Origin: DASWIG01 sp965371445
GTDB lineage: Bacteria; Acidobacteriota; Thermoanaerobaculia; Multivoradales; J023
Direction of reading: 5' to 3'
DNA: 64,000 nucleotides
Assembly (NCBI GenBank): GCA_965371445.1
Contig: CBDUYN010000033.1
Coordinates: forward strand, 1 to 64,000
Below, piece by piece: positions 53,251-61,352 of the stretch (the first letter of the stretch is position 1; every line of letters begins with the position of its first letter). The notes beneath the pieces were generated by a model, which had not been told where the DNA came from, searched no databases, and was given only the letters and a program-made list of their open reading frames with translations. Both the position numbers and the translations under genes were made by a program.

Positions 53251-54955
53251 CTCCTTCTCCTTTTTCAGGATCACCCTCCCCTGGCGTCGGCTTCGCCGGA
53301 CGACGCGGCAAGAGGATCTCGAAGCTCGCGCCGCGCCCCGGCTCGGAGTCGACGGCAATCGTGCCGCCGTGCCTCCGCACGATGCCGTAGACGACGCTCA
53401 GCCCGAGCCCGGCGCCGCTGGCCCCGTCCTTGGTGGTGAAAAAGGGGTCGAAGATCTGCGGTAGGATCTCCGCCGCGATGCCGACGCCGTTGTCGGCGAT
53501 CTTGAGACGTACCTGGCCGTCGTCGCCGCCGATGGCCTCCAGGGTGACTCGAAGGATCGGCTCGTCCTCGTCCTCGTCGCGGGCGTCGACCGCGTTGACC
53601 AAGAGCGCGACGAGAGCCTGTTGAACCTGGCCCGCGTCGCAAACGAGCTGGTCCTCGCCCGCCGCGAGCAGCCGGGTCTCGAGCTTCATCTGGGCCATCT
53701 CCAGGTGGTGGCGAACGAGCATCAGGGCGCGTTCGACGATCTCGTTCAGAGAGTGCAGGGCGACTTCGACCGCGTCATGGCGCGAGAAAAGCAGCAGGTT
53801 GCGCACGATGTCGCCGCAACGGCCGGCCTCCTTGGAGATGACGGCGAGGTAGCGGGTGTCCTCCTTCCGGCTCTCGGACGTCCCTTCGCCCGATTCCAGG
53901 TCGCGGGCCACCAGCCGGGCGTAGTTCAAGATTCCGGCGAGCGGGTTGTTGAGCTCGTGGGCGACGGTGGCGGCGAGCCGTCCGAGGGAAGCCATCTTCT
54001 CCATGTGGACGACCTGGCGCTGGCTGCGGCTCGCCTCCTCGGTCTTCTCGACGATCTTCTGCTCCAGGGTCTGCGACCACAACTCGTTTTCCAGGTGGGC
54101 CCGCCGCAGGTCCCGGGTCATCGCATTGAAGGCCCGGGCCAGTTGGGCGATCTCGTCGTGGCCGCGGACGTGGAGCTTGGTCGTCAGCTCGCCGTGGGCG
54201 ACCTCGGAGGTCCCTTCGATCAGCCGCCTCACGGGCCGGCGGACCACCACGTTGATAAAAACGGCGGAGAAAAGGCCGACGAGAAGCGTCGTGGCGACGG
54301 CCGCGGTGACGATCTGACGGCTGATGGCGGCGAGGTCGGCGTCGGCTTCGGTCATCGACATCTTTACGTCGAGCACGCCGAGGACCGTCTGCTCCGGCGG
54401 ATGGGCGTGGCAGGCGGCGTCCGAGCAGGCGGGCTCGTTGCCGATCGGATGGATCAGGCCGAGGAGGCGCCGGCCGCGCGCGTCGCGGTAGACGCGTACC
54501 CGGTTCGCGGTGGGCAGCGATCGTAGCGGCTCTTCCCTGTCGTGGCAGATCACGCAGGCTTCGGCTTGGAGGTCGACCTGTCGGCCGATCTCGTCCTCCG
54601 CCGCCGAGAAGATGACGACGCCCTGCTTGTCGTAGACGCTCACACCGGCCACGCCCGGAGCCTCGGCGATCGTGCGGATGATCCCGTGAACGTCTTCTTT
54701 TCGGTTCAAGAGCATGCCGTGGTAGATCGACTTCTCGATGACCGTGGTGCAGCGCTGCGCGTCCTTGTGGAGGGTCCCGCGCCAGTGCTCGGCGGTGGTC
54801 CGGATGCTGAACCACGCATAGCCGGTGAAAGCGGCGATGGTGATCCCGGCGAGGAGGAGGAAAAGACGGGGACCGACGCCGCGCCAGGCGGAGCGCAGCG
54901 GGGGTGGAGACGGATCCGAGCCCGGTTGAGGGCCGAGGTCGAGGCGGCTCGTCAT
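53240..54955 (-). CDS. haem-c-containing sensor histidine kinase
   Basis: This 571-aa kinase has TM1 (LFLLLAGITIAAFTGYAW), a periplasmic sensor domain to about residue 217, TM2 (TTLLVGLFSAVFINVVV), HAMP, and HisKA with H333 in VAHELNNPLAGIL. The HATPase boxes are LVALLVNAVDA, IADNGVGIA, DPFFTTK and GAGLGLSVVYGIV. The sensor domain carries CVICH (134-138) and CSDAACH (177-183, a C-x4-C-H), both haem-c attachment-type motifs. It should sense redox state or a haem ligand and signal to the adjoining NtrC-type regulator. This is the two-component system of the cluster. Confidence 0.92.
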   Translation of the reverse strand: MTSRLDLGPQPGSDPSPPPLRSAWRGVGPRLFLLLAGITIAAFTGYAWFSIRTTAEHWRGTLHKDAQRCTTVIEKSIYHGMLLNRKEDVHGIIRTIAEAPGVAGVSVYDKQGVVIFSAAEDEIGRQVDLQAEACVICHDREEPLRSLPTANRVRVYRDARGRRLLGLIHPIGNEPACSDAACHAHPPEQTVLGVLDVKMSMTEADADLAAISRQIVTAAVATTLLVGLFSAVFINVVVRRPVRRLIEGTSEVAHGELTTKLHVRGHDEIAQLARAFNAMTRDLRRAHLENELWSQTLEQKIVEKTEEASRSQRQVVHMEKMASLGRLAATVAHELNNPLAGILNYARLVARDLESGEGTSESRKEDTRYLAVISKEAGRCGDIVRNLLLFSRHDAVEVALHSLNEIVERALMLVRHHLEMAQMKLETRLLAAGEDQLVCDAGQVQQALVALLVNAVDARDEDEDEPILRVTLEAIGGDDGQVRLKIADNGVGIAAEILPQIFDPFFTTKDGASGAGLGLSVVYGIVRRHGGTIAVDSEPGRGASFEILLPRRPAKPTPGEGDPEKGEGDER

Positions 54956-55031
54956 GGATACCTCCGGACGGTACGTCCTACCTTGGACGATAGCAGATTA
55001 TCGGAGTTTGGGGACCGCTGCTCGACATCCG

Positions 55032-55050
55032 GCGAGCCGTGACGGCTCGC
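55032..55050 (-). terminator. hairpin between structural genes and sensor kinase
   Basis: GCGAGCCG-TGA-CGGCTCGC is a perfect 8-bp stem after the GcvH-like gene at 55085. It could reduce transcription into the sensor/regulator pair, which lies 129 nt downstream and may also have its own promoter. There is no T-tract. Confidence 0.45.
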
Positions 55051-55084
55051 TCGTTCGCGCGCCGCTGACCCCACCGTCTCGCCG

Positions 55085-55816
55085 CTATCCGAGAAGTGAA
55101 CGGACGAGCTCCAGATAGCGTCGCCGGCCGAGGAGGGCGCGCAGGTCGGCCGCCGGCTCGCCGCCGTCGGGCAGCGTGGGGCCTAGCTGGGCCTGAGGAG
55201 GTGCGAGCCGCGTCAGCTTCTCGCGCAGGGCTCGCCTCCGCAGATCGGTGTGCTGCGCCATCTCGTCGGCCGAAAGCAGCCCCCGGTCCTCTTGTGAGTC
55301 GGCGCCGGGCGCGACCTCCAGCAGCCAGCCGTCGTCGTAGGGCGCGGCGGCGGCCAGCGCCGGCCAGGCCCGGAGGCGTTCGTTTTGCCTCAGGACCTTG
55401 CCCGAGACCGGCGTGCGAAGCGCCACGAGGTCCGTCCCTCCGATGGCGATCCACGCGCCGGTCCGGTCCTGCCAGAGCTGAGATCCCACCGCCGGCAGGA
55501 TCACTCCTTCGAGGCCGATCAGGAGCTGGGCGGCGAAAGCGTCGATGCCGCAGCGGAGCCGTCCGCCGCGGCGGACCTGGACCCAGGTGTGCGCCGGGTG
55601 ATACCGGCGGTCGTCGCGGAGCTCGCCGGCCGGCCGCCGCCGCTGCGCGACGGTGCGCCGCGGCGTCGCCCCGCTCATCGCCGCGTCGAAGGGACAGCCG
55701 TCGCAGTCGAGGTCGCGGTCACAGAGCTTGTAGGCGACGAGCCCCGCCTTCATCCAGATGCAGGGCGGATCCGCGCCGGAGCTTGCGTCTCGCTCTTTGC
55801 GGTGTGGAGTGGTCAC
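55085..55816 (-). CDS. Cys-rich GcvH-fold protein without lipoylation lysine
   Basis: This 243-aa protein begins with a Cys-rich segment (CIWMKAGLVAYKLCDRDLDC, then DGCPFDAAM), which is seen in respiratory-cluster GcvH relatives and may bind metal. Then comes a hybrid-motif barrel (HPAHTWVQVRRGGRLRCGID, ILPAVGSQLWQ) resembling glycine cleavage H protein. The site of the lipoyl lysine in GcvH (E-S-V-K-A) reads GGTDLVALRTPVSGKV, with Thr at the lysine position. It is therefore not a lipoyl carrier in the usual way. It has no signal peptide and is cytoplasmic. Confidence 0.75.
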   Translation of the reverse strand: MTTPHRKERDASSGADPPCIWMKAGLVAYKLCDRDLDCDGCPFDAAMSGATPRRTVAQRRRPAGELRDDRRYHPAHTWVQVRRGGRLRCGIDAFAAQLLIGLEGVILPAVGSQLWQDRTGAWIAIGGTDLVALRTPVSGKVLRQNERLRAWPALAAAAPYDDGWLLEVAPGADSQEDRGLLSADEMAQHTDLRRRALREKLTRLAPPQAQLGPTLPDGGEPAADLRALLGRRRYLELVRSLLG

Positions 55817-55854
55817 GGCTCGACTCCTCGGGTCGGAGGGTTGGAGCGAGTGCG

Positions 55855-56796
55855 TCAGGAACCTCGTCGCTTGGCCAGCAGGTCCGCGGCGCTTTCCTCA
55901 TGACAGCCGCCACAGTCGGGAGGAGCGTTGAAGCGCTGGCCGTGGCAGTCCGTGCAGTCGAGCCCACCGTGCATCTCGCCCAGGGGCCAGGCGTGGAGGG
56001 GGTCCTCGCGCGCCGTCTCGGTGTGACACTTCTCGCATCCCGAGAGGTCCTCGGTGTCGTGGCAGGCCGCACATCGACCGTGGATCACCTCGCCACCGCC
56101 GGCCGGGCGCGGCGCTCGATCGCCCTGGTAATGACAACTAACGCAAGGGTCTTGCCGGTGGCAGTCGCTACACTGCGTACCGTAGAGCGCCGTGTGGTTG
56201 CGGTGAAAGAACGTCACCACCGGACCGGCGCCGCTTTCCGTCTCGAAGACCTGGCGCTCAGGCTCCCGGCACGTTTTGTAATGCGCGGCGACGTGGGCCT
56301 CGCCCTGGGCCGCGCTCTCGGCCTTGAGCGCGTGGCAAACCTCGCACTGGGTGCCAGCGCTCCATTCCTGGTGGCAGCTCATGCACTGGCGGTGATACGC
56401 GCCCTTCAAGCCCGGCACGGCGATCTGCTCGCGCTGTACCGCGGGGCTGTGGCAAGCCTTGCAGGGCAGGTAGACCTCCTCGGCCGGCGAGGCGTGGTGG
56501 CAGGACGCACAGCCGTCGCCCAAAGCCGCCATCCGGGCGTGGACACGGTGTGAGAACCTCACCGGCTCGTAAAGGTTTTCCAGGTCGTCCAAGACGACGA
56601 CGTCGGCTCCTTCGGCGTGGTCCGGCGCCGCGGCGGCGTGCCGGAGGCAGGTGTCGAGACAGGGATCCTCCGCCGTCGGCTGCGGGCAGACGTGGCAGGA
56701 CGCGCAGGGCTTTACGTCGCCGGCTGCCGCGAAGAGGGCCGCCGGTACCAGGGCGACGGTCAGGAGAAGAGATGCGCTCCGTACTTTCATGTCCAT
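55855..56796 (-). CDS. periplasmic multihaem cytochrome c with 11 haem-binding motifs
   Basis: The protein is 313 aa from ATG 56796 with AGGAG 7 nt upstream. Signal peptide LLLTVALVPAALFAAAG. Eleven CxxCH motifs are visible: CASCH twice, CKACH, CMSCH, CEVCH, CSDCH, CVSCH, CAACH, CEKCH, CTDCH, CGGCH. Many histidines, including FSHRVH and FFHRNH, are positioned as distal ligands, as in cytochrome c7/c3-like wires. It should be the periplasmic electron carrier of the NrfD/ferredoxin module. Confidence 0.92.
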   Translation of the reverse strand: MDMKVRSASLLLTVALVPAALFAAAGDVKPCASCHVCPQPTAEDPCLDTCLRHAAAAPDHAEGADVVVLDDLENLYEPVRFSHRVHARMAALGDGCASCHHASPAEEVYLPCKACHSPAVQREQIAVPGLKGAYHRQCMSCHQEWSAGTQCEVCHALKAESAAQGEAHVAAHYKTCREPERQVFETESGAGPVVTFFHRNHTALYGTQCSDCHRQDPCVSCHYQGDRAPRPAGGGEVIHGRCAACHDTEDLSGCEKCHTETAREDPLHAWPLGEMHGGLDCTDCHGQRFNAPPDCGGCHEESAADLLAKRRGS

Positions 56797-56806
56797 GACA
56801 ACTCTC

Positions 56807-58024
56807 CTAGGCAACGGAGTATTCCGGGTGATCGTAGAGGATGGGCATGCGGTTGACGATCCAGCGGAAGCTGAGAAGCCCCAGGACGACGAGGGTGATC
56901 GAGACCACGATCTCCATCCACGAAGGGACGTAGCGCTCCGCCACGTTCCAGTTGAAGCAGATCACCGACAGGTTGAGGCGGTTCAACACAATGCCGAGCA
57001 CGGTCACGACGCTTGCCACCTTGACGAGGAGCGCGCTTTCGCGCCGTACCGCGACGGTGTAAAGCGCCGCCGGCAAGGCGACAAAGCCGGTCATCTCGAC
57101 GAGCCACCACACCCCGTAGGGCGTCGCGATGAGATCCCAGTTGGCGTCGTGGGCGACGGCGATCAGCTTCAAGAAGAAGTAGGTGAATAGAACCGCCGCT
57201 CCCGCCTTGCCGAGCCCGACGGTGAGCTTGTCGAACTGCCGGTGGTCGTTGGCCATTTTAGGTAGCTGCTCGCTGAACACGCGGTGCGAGAGCATGCTCT
57301 CGATCACGATCATCGCGATGCCGGCGGCGATCGCCGAGACGAAGAAGAGGATCGAGAGGTACGACGAGTACCAGAGCGGATGGACCTTGCTCGGCATCAG
57401 CAGAAAAAGCGACCCCAGAGCCGACTGGTGGAGCGTCGAGAGGATGACGCCGAAGGCCGTGGCGCCAACCGTCAAGCGCAGGAACCATTGCCGGAGCCGG
57501 CGCAGGTTCAGCGATTCAAAAATCGCCGGACACCACTCGACGAGCTGGCAGGTCAGGTAGAGCGCGACGTGCCAGGCGACGAGAAAGAGGATCGAGCTCA
57601 CGCCGAAAGAAACCGCCATCGGATAGGGCAGCCGGTAGTAGCGGCCCAGGTCGAGCATCAGCCCGAAGACCGCAAAGAGGTAGCCGAGGAAACCCGTCAG
57701 GATGGCCGGCCGCACCAGCGCCCGATACTCGGTCATGCCAAAGAGATGCACCGCGGTGCCGATGACGAAGCCGCCCGCCGCGAGCGCCACCCCGGTCATC
57801 ATGTCGAAGCCGATCCAGATCCCCCAGGGATTGGTGTCGGAGAGATGGGTGGCGGGGCCGATGCCGTAGAGGAGGCGGTAGAGGACCACCGGCAGGCCAA
57901 CGATTGTGATGGCCGCCGCGACGGCGTTGAAGGGTGTGACGAGCTTGCGCAGGTACTCGGGCCAGCTCATGCCCATCAGCAGGTAATCGCGAAGCTTTTC
58001 GCGTCGGCAGGCGAGTGTGCTCAT
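56807..58024 (-). CDS. NrfD/HybB-family integral membrane subunit
   Basis: This 405-aa polytopic protein has about ten TM helices (AAITIVGLPVVLYRLLYGIG, GIWIGFDMMTGVALAAGGFV, AVSFGVSSILFLVAWHVALY). The NPWGIWIGFDM and PSKVHPLWYS signatures belong to HybB/NrfD-type quinone-interacting subunits, which carry no haem themselves and exchange electrons with the adjoining ferredoxin. It overlaps the FeS gene by 4 nt. Length and motif content fit HybB better than short NrfD. Confidence 0.92.
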   Translation of the reverse strand: MSTLACRREKLRDYLLMGMSWPEYLRKLVTPFNAVAAAITIVGLPVVLYRLLYGIGPATHLSDTNPWGIWIGFDMMTGVALAAGGFVIGTAVHLFGMTEYRALVRPAILTGFLGYLFAVFGLMLDLGRYYRLPYPMAVSFGVSSILFLVAWHVALYLTCQLVEWCPAIFESLNLRRLRQWFLRLTVGATAFGVILSTLHQSALGSLFLLMPSKVHPLWYSSYLSILFFVSAIAAGIAMIVIESMLSHRVFSEQLPKMANDHRQFDKLTVGLGKAGAAVLFTYFFLKLIAVAHDANWDLIATPYGVWWLVEMTGFVALPAALYTVAVRRESALLVKVASVVTVLGIVLNRLNLSVICFNWNVAERYVPSWMEIVVSITLVVLGLLSFRWIVNRMPILYDHPEYSVA

Positions 58025-58950
58025 GACCTTTCCTCCTCACTGGCGGACCCGGCCTCTTCCTCCGCGGCGACCTCGCCGCGGCGCTTGCTGAACTTGAAAA
58101 ACGCCATGCACAGCGCCGGCCAGGTCACCAGGACGACGGAGACCATCGACAGGAAGCCGCGGCTGTGCTGGGGAACGGGGGTGGTGCCAAGGTCGGTGCG
58201 GAAACCGATCTCTTCGAAAGGCACCGGCGAGATGTAGAGCCAGCTCGTGCCGCCGACTTCGTTTTCCCCGTAGACGTGGTCGACGTAGCGCTCGGGGTTC
58301 TCCCAGATCCGTCGGTGCGCGATCTTCAAGAGCTCTTTGCGCTTGCCGAACGTCAGGGCCTCGACGGGGCAGACCTCGACGCAGGCCGGCACACCGCCCT
58401 CACGGATGCGCTCGTAGCAGAGGTTGCATTTCGTGACCTCGGGAGTGAACGCGTCGTCGTACTGGTAGGCCGGCGCCTCGAAAGGGCAGGCGGCCATGCA
58501 GTAACGGCAGCCCATGCAGAGCGAGGGGTTGTAGACCACGGGTCCTTCCTCGGTCTTGTAAAGGGCCTGGAGGAGACAAGCCGAGGTACAGGCCGGCTCG
58601 TCGCAGTGCATGCATTGGCGTTTGACGTAGATGGGCTTTGCGGGGTTGCGCGAATTCTCGTAGCGGTTGACCACCGTATGGGTGTCGGCGTGGGTCCGCC
58701 GCTGCGATTCGAAGACCGAGTCGTCCTCGAACGACGCGCTCGGTTTTTTTTCCGTCTGGTTCGCCTGGTTGCAGGCCCACTCGCATTTGCGGCAGCCGAT
58801 GCAGAGGTTCAAGTCGACCAGCACGCCGACGCGGTCGGGATTGCCGGTAAAGGCGTGCCGGGCGCCCGCGGCGCCGGCCTTGGCAGCGAGAGGCCCGAGG
58901 CCGAGGCCCACGGCCAAGCTCTTCAAGCACGTTCGTCGGTTGATGGACAT
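58021..58950 (-). CDS. HybA-like periplasmic ferredoxin with four [4Fe-4S] clusters
   Basis: This 309-aa protein begins MSINRRTCLKSLAVGLGLGP, a twin-arginine-type leader. Sixteen cluster cysteines are visible: CIGCRKCEWAC; CMHCDEPACTSAC; CMGCRYCMAACP; and CNLCYERIREGGVPACVEVC. A C-terminal anchor (MVSVVLVTWPALCMAFF) follows. HybA-type proteins sit on the periplasmic face and link an NrfD/HybB subunit to a cytochrome or catalytic partner, which fits the gene order. The coupled overlap with the membrane subunit supports complex formation. Confidence 0.93.
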   Translation of the reverse strand: MSINRRTCLKSLAVGLGLGPLAAKAGAAGARHAFTGNPDRVGVLVDLNLCIGCRKCEWACNQANQTEKKPSASFEDDSVFESQRRTHADTHTVVNRYENSRNPAKPIYVKRQCMHCDEPACTSACLLQALYKTEEGPVVYNPSLCMGCRYCMAACPFEAPAYQYDDAFTPEVTKCNLCYERIREGGVPACVEVCPVEALTFGKRKELLKIAHRRIWENPERYVDHVYGENEVGGTSWLYISPVPFEEIGFRTDLGTTPVPQHSRGFLSMVSVVLVTWPALCMAFFKFSKRRGEVAAEEEAGSASEEERS

Positions 58951-58967
58951 CAGCGTTTCCTCCTAGG

Positions 58968-59702
58968 TCAAGGTGCGAGGCCGGCTTGCGCGGAGCGGAC
59001 GGCGACGGTGAAGAGCCGTTCGCTGATCTTGTTCCAGGCCTCTGGCGAAAGTTGGCTCGCCAGGCCGGCGACCGGCAGGCCGCCGTCGGTGAGCTCGGCC
59101 TGGAGCGACGGCCCTGGCGCGGCGAGACCGACCACGAGGTCGCGGAGCTTCTGGAGCTCGCCGCGCATCCAGGCGCCGGCGCGCTCGGCGACGAACATGT
59201 CGTGGGCCGCGGTGCCGAGGTTTTTGGGTGCGAGCCGCGCGAGCCACCCCTGGCCGAACGGATCCGCGGCCACCTGCCCCGGGTCGGTCCCGGCCGCCGG
59301 GTTGACGGCGAGCACCGTGCCGTCGACCGGCGACGGCAGCGTGATGGTGCGTCCGTTGCGGTGCAGGACCGCGAGCGGCTCGCCCCGCAGCAGCTCGGTG
59401 CCCGGCTCTCGGGCGACGACGCGGTCGAGCCCGCCGAGCAGAAGCACCGGCAGACGACCGGCGCCGAGTGTCACCGCCCCCTTGGGGTGGAGGCGCATCC
59501 AGGCGTGGCCGGGGCCGACGAAGACCCCCGCGGGGACCTGGTGGACTCCCGCCGGGTCGAGCCTCGGCTCGGTGGCGGCCGAAGGCACCTTCCTCGGGTT
59601 GTCGAGATAGCTCCAGAACAGGGGGAAGAGCAGCAGGAAGGCGAGGGCGATCAAGTACTCCACGCCCTTTGTGTAGACGAGGAATTCGTGCAGCGTGTCC
59701 AT
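58968..59702 (-). CDS. membrane-anchored GcvH-fold protein without lipoylation lysine (copy 2)
   Basis: The protein is 244 aa from ATG 59702 with AAGGAGG 6 nt upstream. N-terminal TM GVEYLIALAFLLLFPLFWSY, then PAGVFVGPGHAWMRLHPKGA and a GcvH/biotinyl-like barrel ending in LHRNGRTITLPSPVDGTVLA; the position of the GcvH lysine is Gly. A helical tail follows (MRGELQKLRDLVV). It is paralogous to the next gene and probably faces the cytoplasm or periplasm as an accessory subunit of the redox complex. Confidence 0.78.
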   Translation of the reverse strand: MDTLHEFLVYTKGVEYLIALAFLLLFPLFWSYLDNPRKVPSAATEPRLDPAGVHQVPAGVFVGPGHAWMRLHPKGAVTLGAGRLPVLLLGGLDRVVAREPGTELLRGEPLAVLHRNGRTITLPSPVDGTVLAVNPAAGTDPGQVAADPFGQGWLARLAPKNLGTAAHDMFVAERAGAWMRGELQKLRDLVVGLAAPGPSLQAELTDGGLPVAGLASQLSPEAWNKISERLFTVAVRSAQAGLAP

Positions 59703-59732
59703 GGTCAACCTCCTTGAAGCGGGAATCGGCGT

Positions 59733-60422
59733 CTAGGGCACCTCGACGGTGAAGAGCTGAGCGTGGAGCGTCTCCCAATCGTCGGGGGAGAGGGCGGCGG
59801 CGAGGCCCCGGATCGGCAGGCCGCCGTCGGGCAGGCTGGCGGCTTGCGGCGTCAGCGCCCTGCCGGTCAGAAGCGTCAGCGTGTCGCGGAGCCGCCGGAG
59901 CTCCTGACGCATCCAGCCCGCGGCCTCCTCGGCGACGAAGAGGTCCTTCAGCCGGGCACCGAGGTTGCGCGGCGTCAGCTTGACGAGCCAGCCTTCGCCG
60001 AAAGGATCCGCGGCGATCCGCGAAGGATCGGCCGTGACCTTCGGGTTGACGGCGACGACGGTGCCGTCGACGGGAGCCGCGAGGCGCAGCGTGCGGTCGC
60101 GGCCGTGAAGCTCGACGAACGGCTCGCCGCGCCGGACGTCGCTTCTTGCCGAGGGGACCGAGATCCGGTCGGGGTCACCGAGCAGCAAAGACGGGAAGCG
60201 GTCGGCGCCCAGCGTCACCTCGCCGGTGCGCTCGAGGCGCAGCCACGTGTGGCCGGGTCCGACGAAGACCCCGGGCGCCACGTCCTCGGGCGGCGGCTCG
60301 CCCCGTGAAGGCTTGGCCGGCGCCGCTTTTTGCACGGCGACCGACGACGTCTCGCGGCGATGGAGCAGGTAGTCGACGACCACCAGGAGAAGGACGGTCA
60401 AAACGACGAGCAGGAACACCAT
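59733..60422 (-). CDS. membrane-anchored GcvH-fold protein without lipoylation lysine (copy 1)
   Basis: The protein is 229 aa from ATG 60422 behind GGAGG. TM helix MVFLLVVLTVLLLVVVDYLL, linker rich in Pro/Ala, then PGVFVGPGHTWLRLERTGEV and LHGRDRTLRLAAPVDGTVVA; the lysine position reads Asp. A C-terminal helical tail (LRRLRDTLTLLTGR) parallels copy 2. It is the first gene of the cluster and sits 78 nt after the sigma-54 promoter -12 element. The GcvH fold is clear from G-H-T-W and P-V-D-G-T spacing; the biochemical role is unknown. Confidence 0.78.
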   Translation of the reverse strand: MVFLLVVLTVLLLVVVDYLLHRRETSSVAVQKAAPAKPSRGEPPPEDVAPGVFVGPGHTWLRLERTGEVTLGADRFPSLLLGDPDRISVPSARSDVRRGEPFVELHGRDRTLRLAAPVDGTVVAVNPKVTADPSRIAADPFGEGWLVKLTPRNLGARLKDLFVAEEAAGWMRQELRRLRDTLTLLTGRALTPQAASLPDGGLPIRGLAAALSPDDWETLHAQLFTVEVP

Positions 60423-60499
60423 GACACACCTCCGATGCCCTTGCGGGCTGTCGTGCGGCTGACCCCGCACCGGGTCAGGCGCGGTCCGTCACCTTAGAA

Positions 60500-60515
60500 G
60501 GCAAGTCTCGTGCCA
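60500..60515 (-). promoter_or_regulatory. sigma-54 promoter of the redox cluster
   Basis: Read on the minus strand, 60516-60500 is TTGGCACGAGACTTGCC: -24 box TGGCAC and -12 box TTGCC with GG-N10-GC spacing, nearly the full sigma-54 consensus. The -12 element is about 78 nt before the first gene (60422), and the NtrC-type activator is encoded at the end of the same cluster. Its enhancer sites should lie upstream, at about 60530-60650, where I see inverted segments but no certain pair. Confidence 0.85.
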
Positions 60516-60556
60516 ATTCGGAGCCAGTCGTCGTAAATGCCGCCGAAGGTCGGAAA

Positions 60557-61000
60557 ATGCGGCGTCTTTCGGCCTTGGCGGTGTTGAAGGCTTCGATTCC
60601 CGGAGAGGAGGCCCTGTCGAGAATTCCGACACTCTGGGAGCGTCCTGGCGCCGCAAGTCGGTGTTACGCCTTGCGGATCAAAGGCTTTGACGCAGAGTCG
60701 AGGATTTCGCCAGGGAGTGTCGATTTTTTCGACAGCGTCCCCAGGGTTCGCGTCAAGGGAACCGCAGGGTGGTGTCCCGTCCAGCCCGACATCGTCTTCC
60801 TGATGAACGACAACCTCCCCGACGTGGAGGAGGCGAAGAACTTCCAGGGCATTCCAGACCTCGTCGTCGAAGTGCTGTCGCCGGGGACCCGTCAGATGGA
60901 TCTCGACGTGAAGCTCAAAGCTTACGAGCAAGCCGGGGTCCCGGAGTACTGGATCGTCGATCCGAAAGGTCTGGCGCAGCAGGGCGACTCTCGGCCTTGA
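60557..61000 (+). pseudogene. Uma2-family (DUF820) endonuclease remnant
   Basis: The centre (WCPVQPDIVFLMNDNLPDVE, then IPDLVVEVLSPGTRQMDLDV and AGVPEYWIVDPKG) is the Uma2/DUF820 restriction-like nuclease core. The first 75 residues and everything after the WIVDPKG strand do not match, so both ends are lost. It covers the sequence upstream of the sigma-54 promoter. Confidence 0.7.
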
Positions 61001-61056
61001 CGGTTGCTTTGTCGTGTGCCAGAGTTGGTCTACTTAGTCCACTTCGGAGGCGCCTC

Positions 61057-61293
61057 ATGGAGCAAGTCAACGTCCACCAAGCCAAGACCCATCTCTCCCG
61101 GCTCCTCGAGCGGGTGGTCGAGGGCGAGGAGATCGTCATCGCCAAGAGCGGCCGTCCGGTGGCGAAGCTGGTGCCGATACCGTCCGAGCCGCGGCGTCCG
61201 GGCCGGTTGAAGGGCAAGATCCGGATGGCCGAGGACTTCGACGCTCCGCTCCCGGAAGAGATCGCGGCGGCTTTTCGCGGTGAGCGAGCGTGA
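61057..61293 (+). CDS. Phd/YefM-type antitoxin
   Basis: This 78-aa protein has the canonical start MEQVNVHQAKTHLSRLLERV, then GEEIVIAKSGRPVAKLVPI and an acidic tail. It is a DNA-binding antitoxin that would repress its own operon. Its stop overlaps the next gene's GTG as GTGA, but that PIN-type toxin is cut after 20 residues by the regulator module, so the antitoxin is now orphaned. Confidence 0.9.
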   Translation: MEQVNVHQAKTHLSRLLERVVEGEEIVIAKSGRPVAKLVPIPSEPRRPGRLKGKIRMAEDFDAPLPEEIAAAFRGERA

Positions 61294-61352
61294 GGCTGTT
61301 GCTCGACACCCACGCCTATCTAGCTGTTCCCGGGCGAGCCGAGCTGCGATAG
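61290..61352 (+). pseudogene. VapC/PIN-domain toxin, cut by the regulator module
   Basis: GTG 61290 opens VRLLLDTHAYLAVPGRAELR, the first strand and metal-binding Asp of a PIN-domain RNase. A stop follows 20 codons in. The break falls at the left edge of the duplicated module (CTGCGATAGACTCC), so the toxin appears to have been interrupted there. Confidence 0.75.

Noticed and set aside
60494..60565. A minus-strand frame ending FGGIYDDWLRIGTRLAF that looks like the C-terminus of an outer-membrane barrel
   Set aside because: The same bases form a near-perfect sigma-54 promoter at 60516-60500, which explains their conservation better. There is no upstream barrel sequence.
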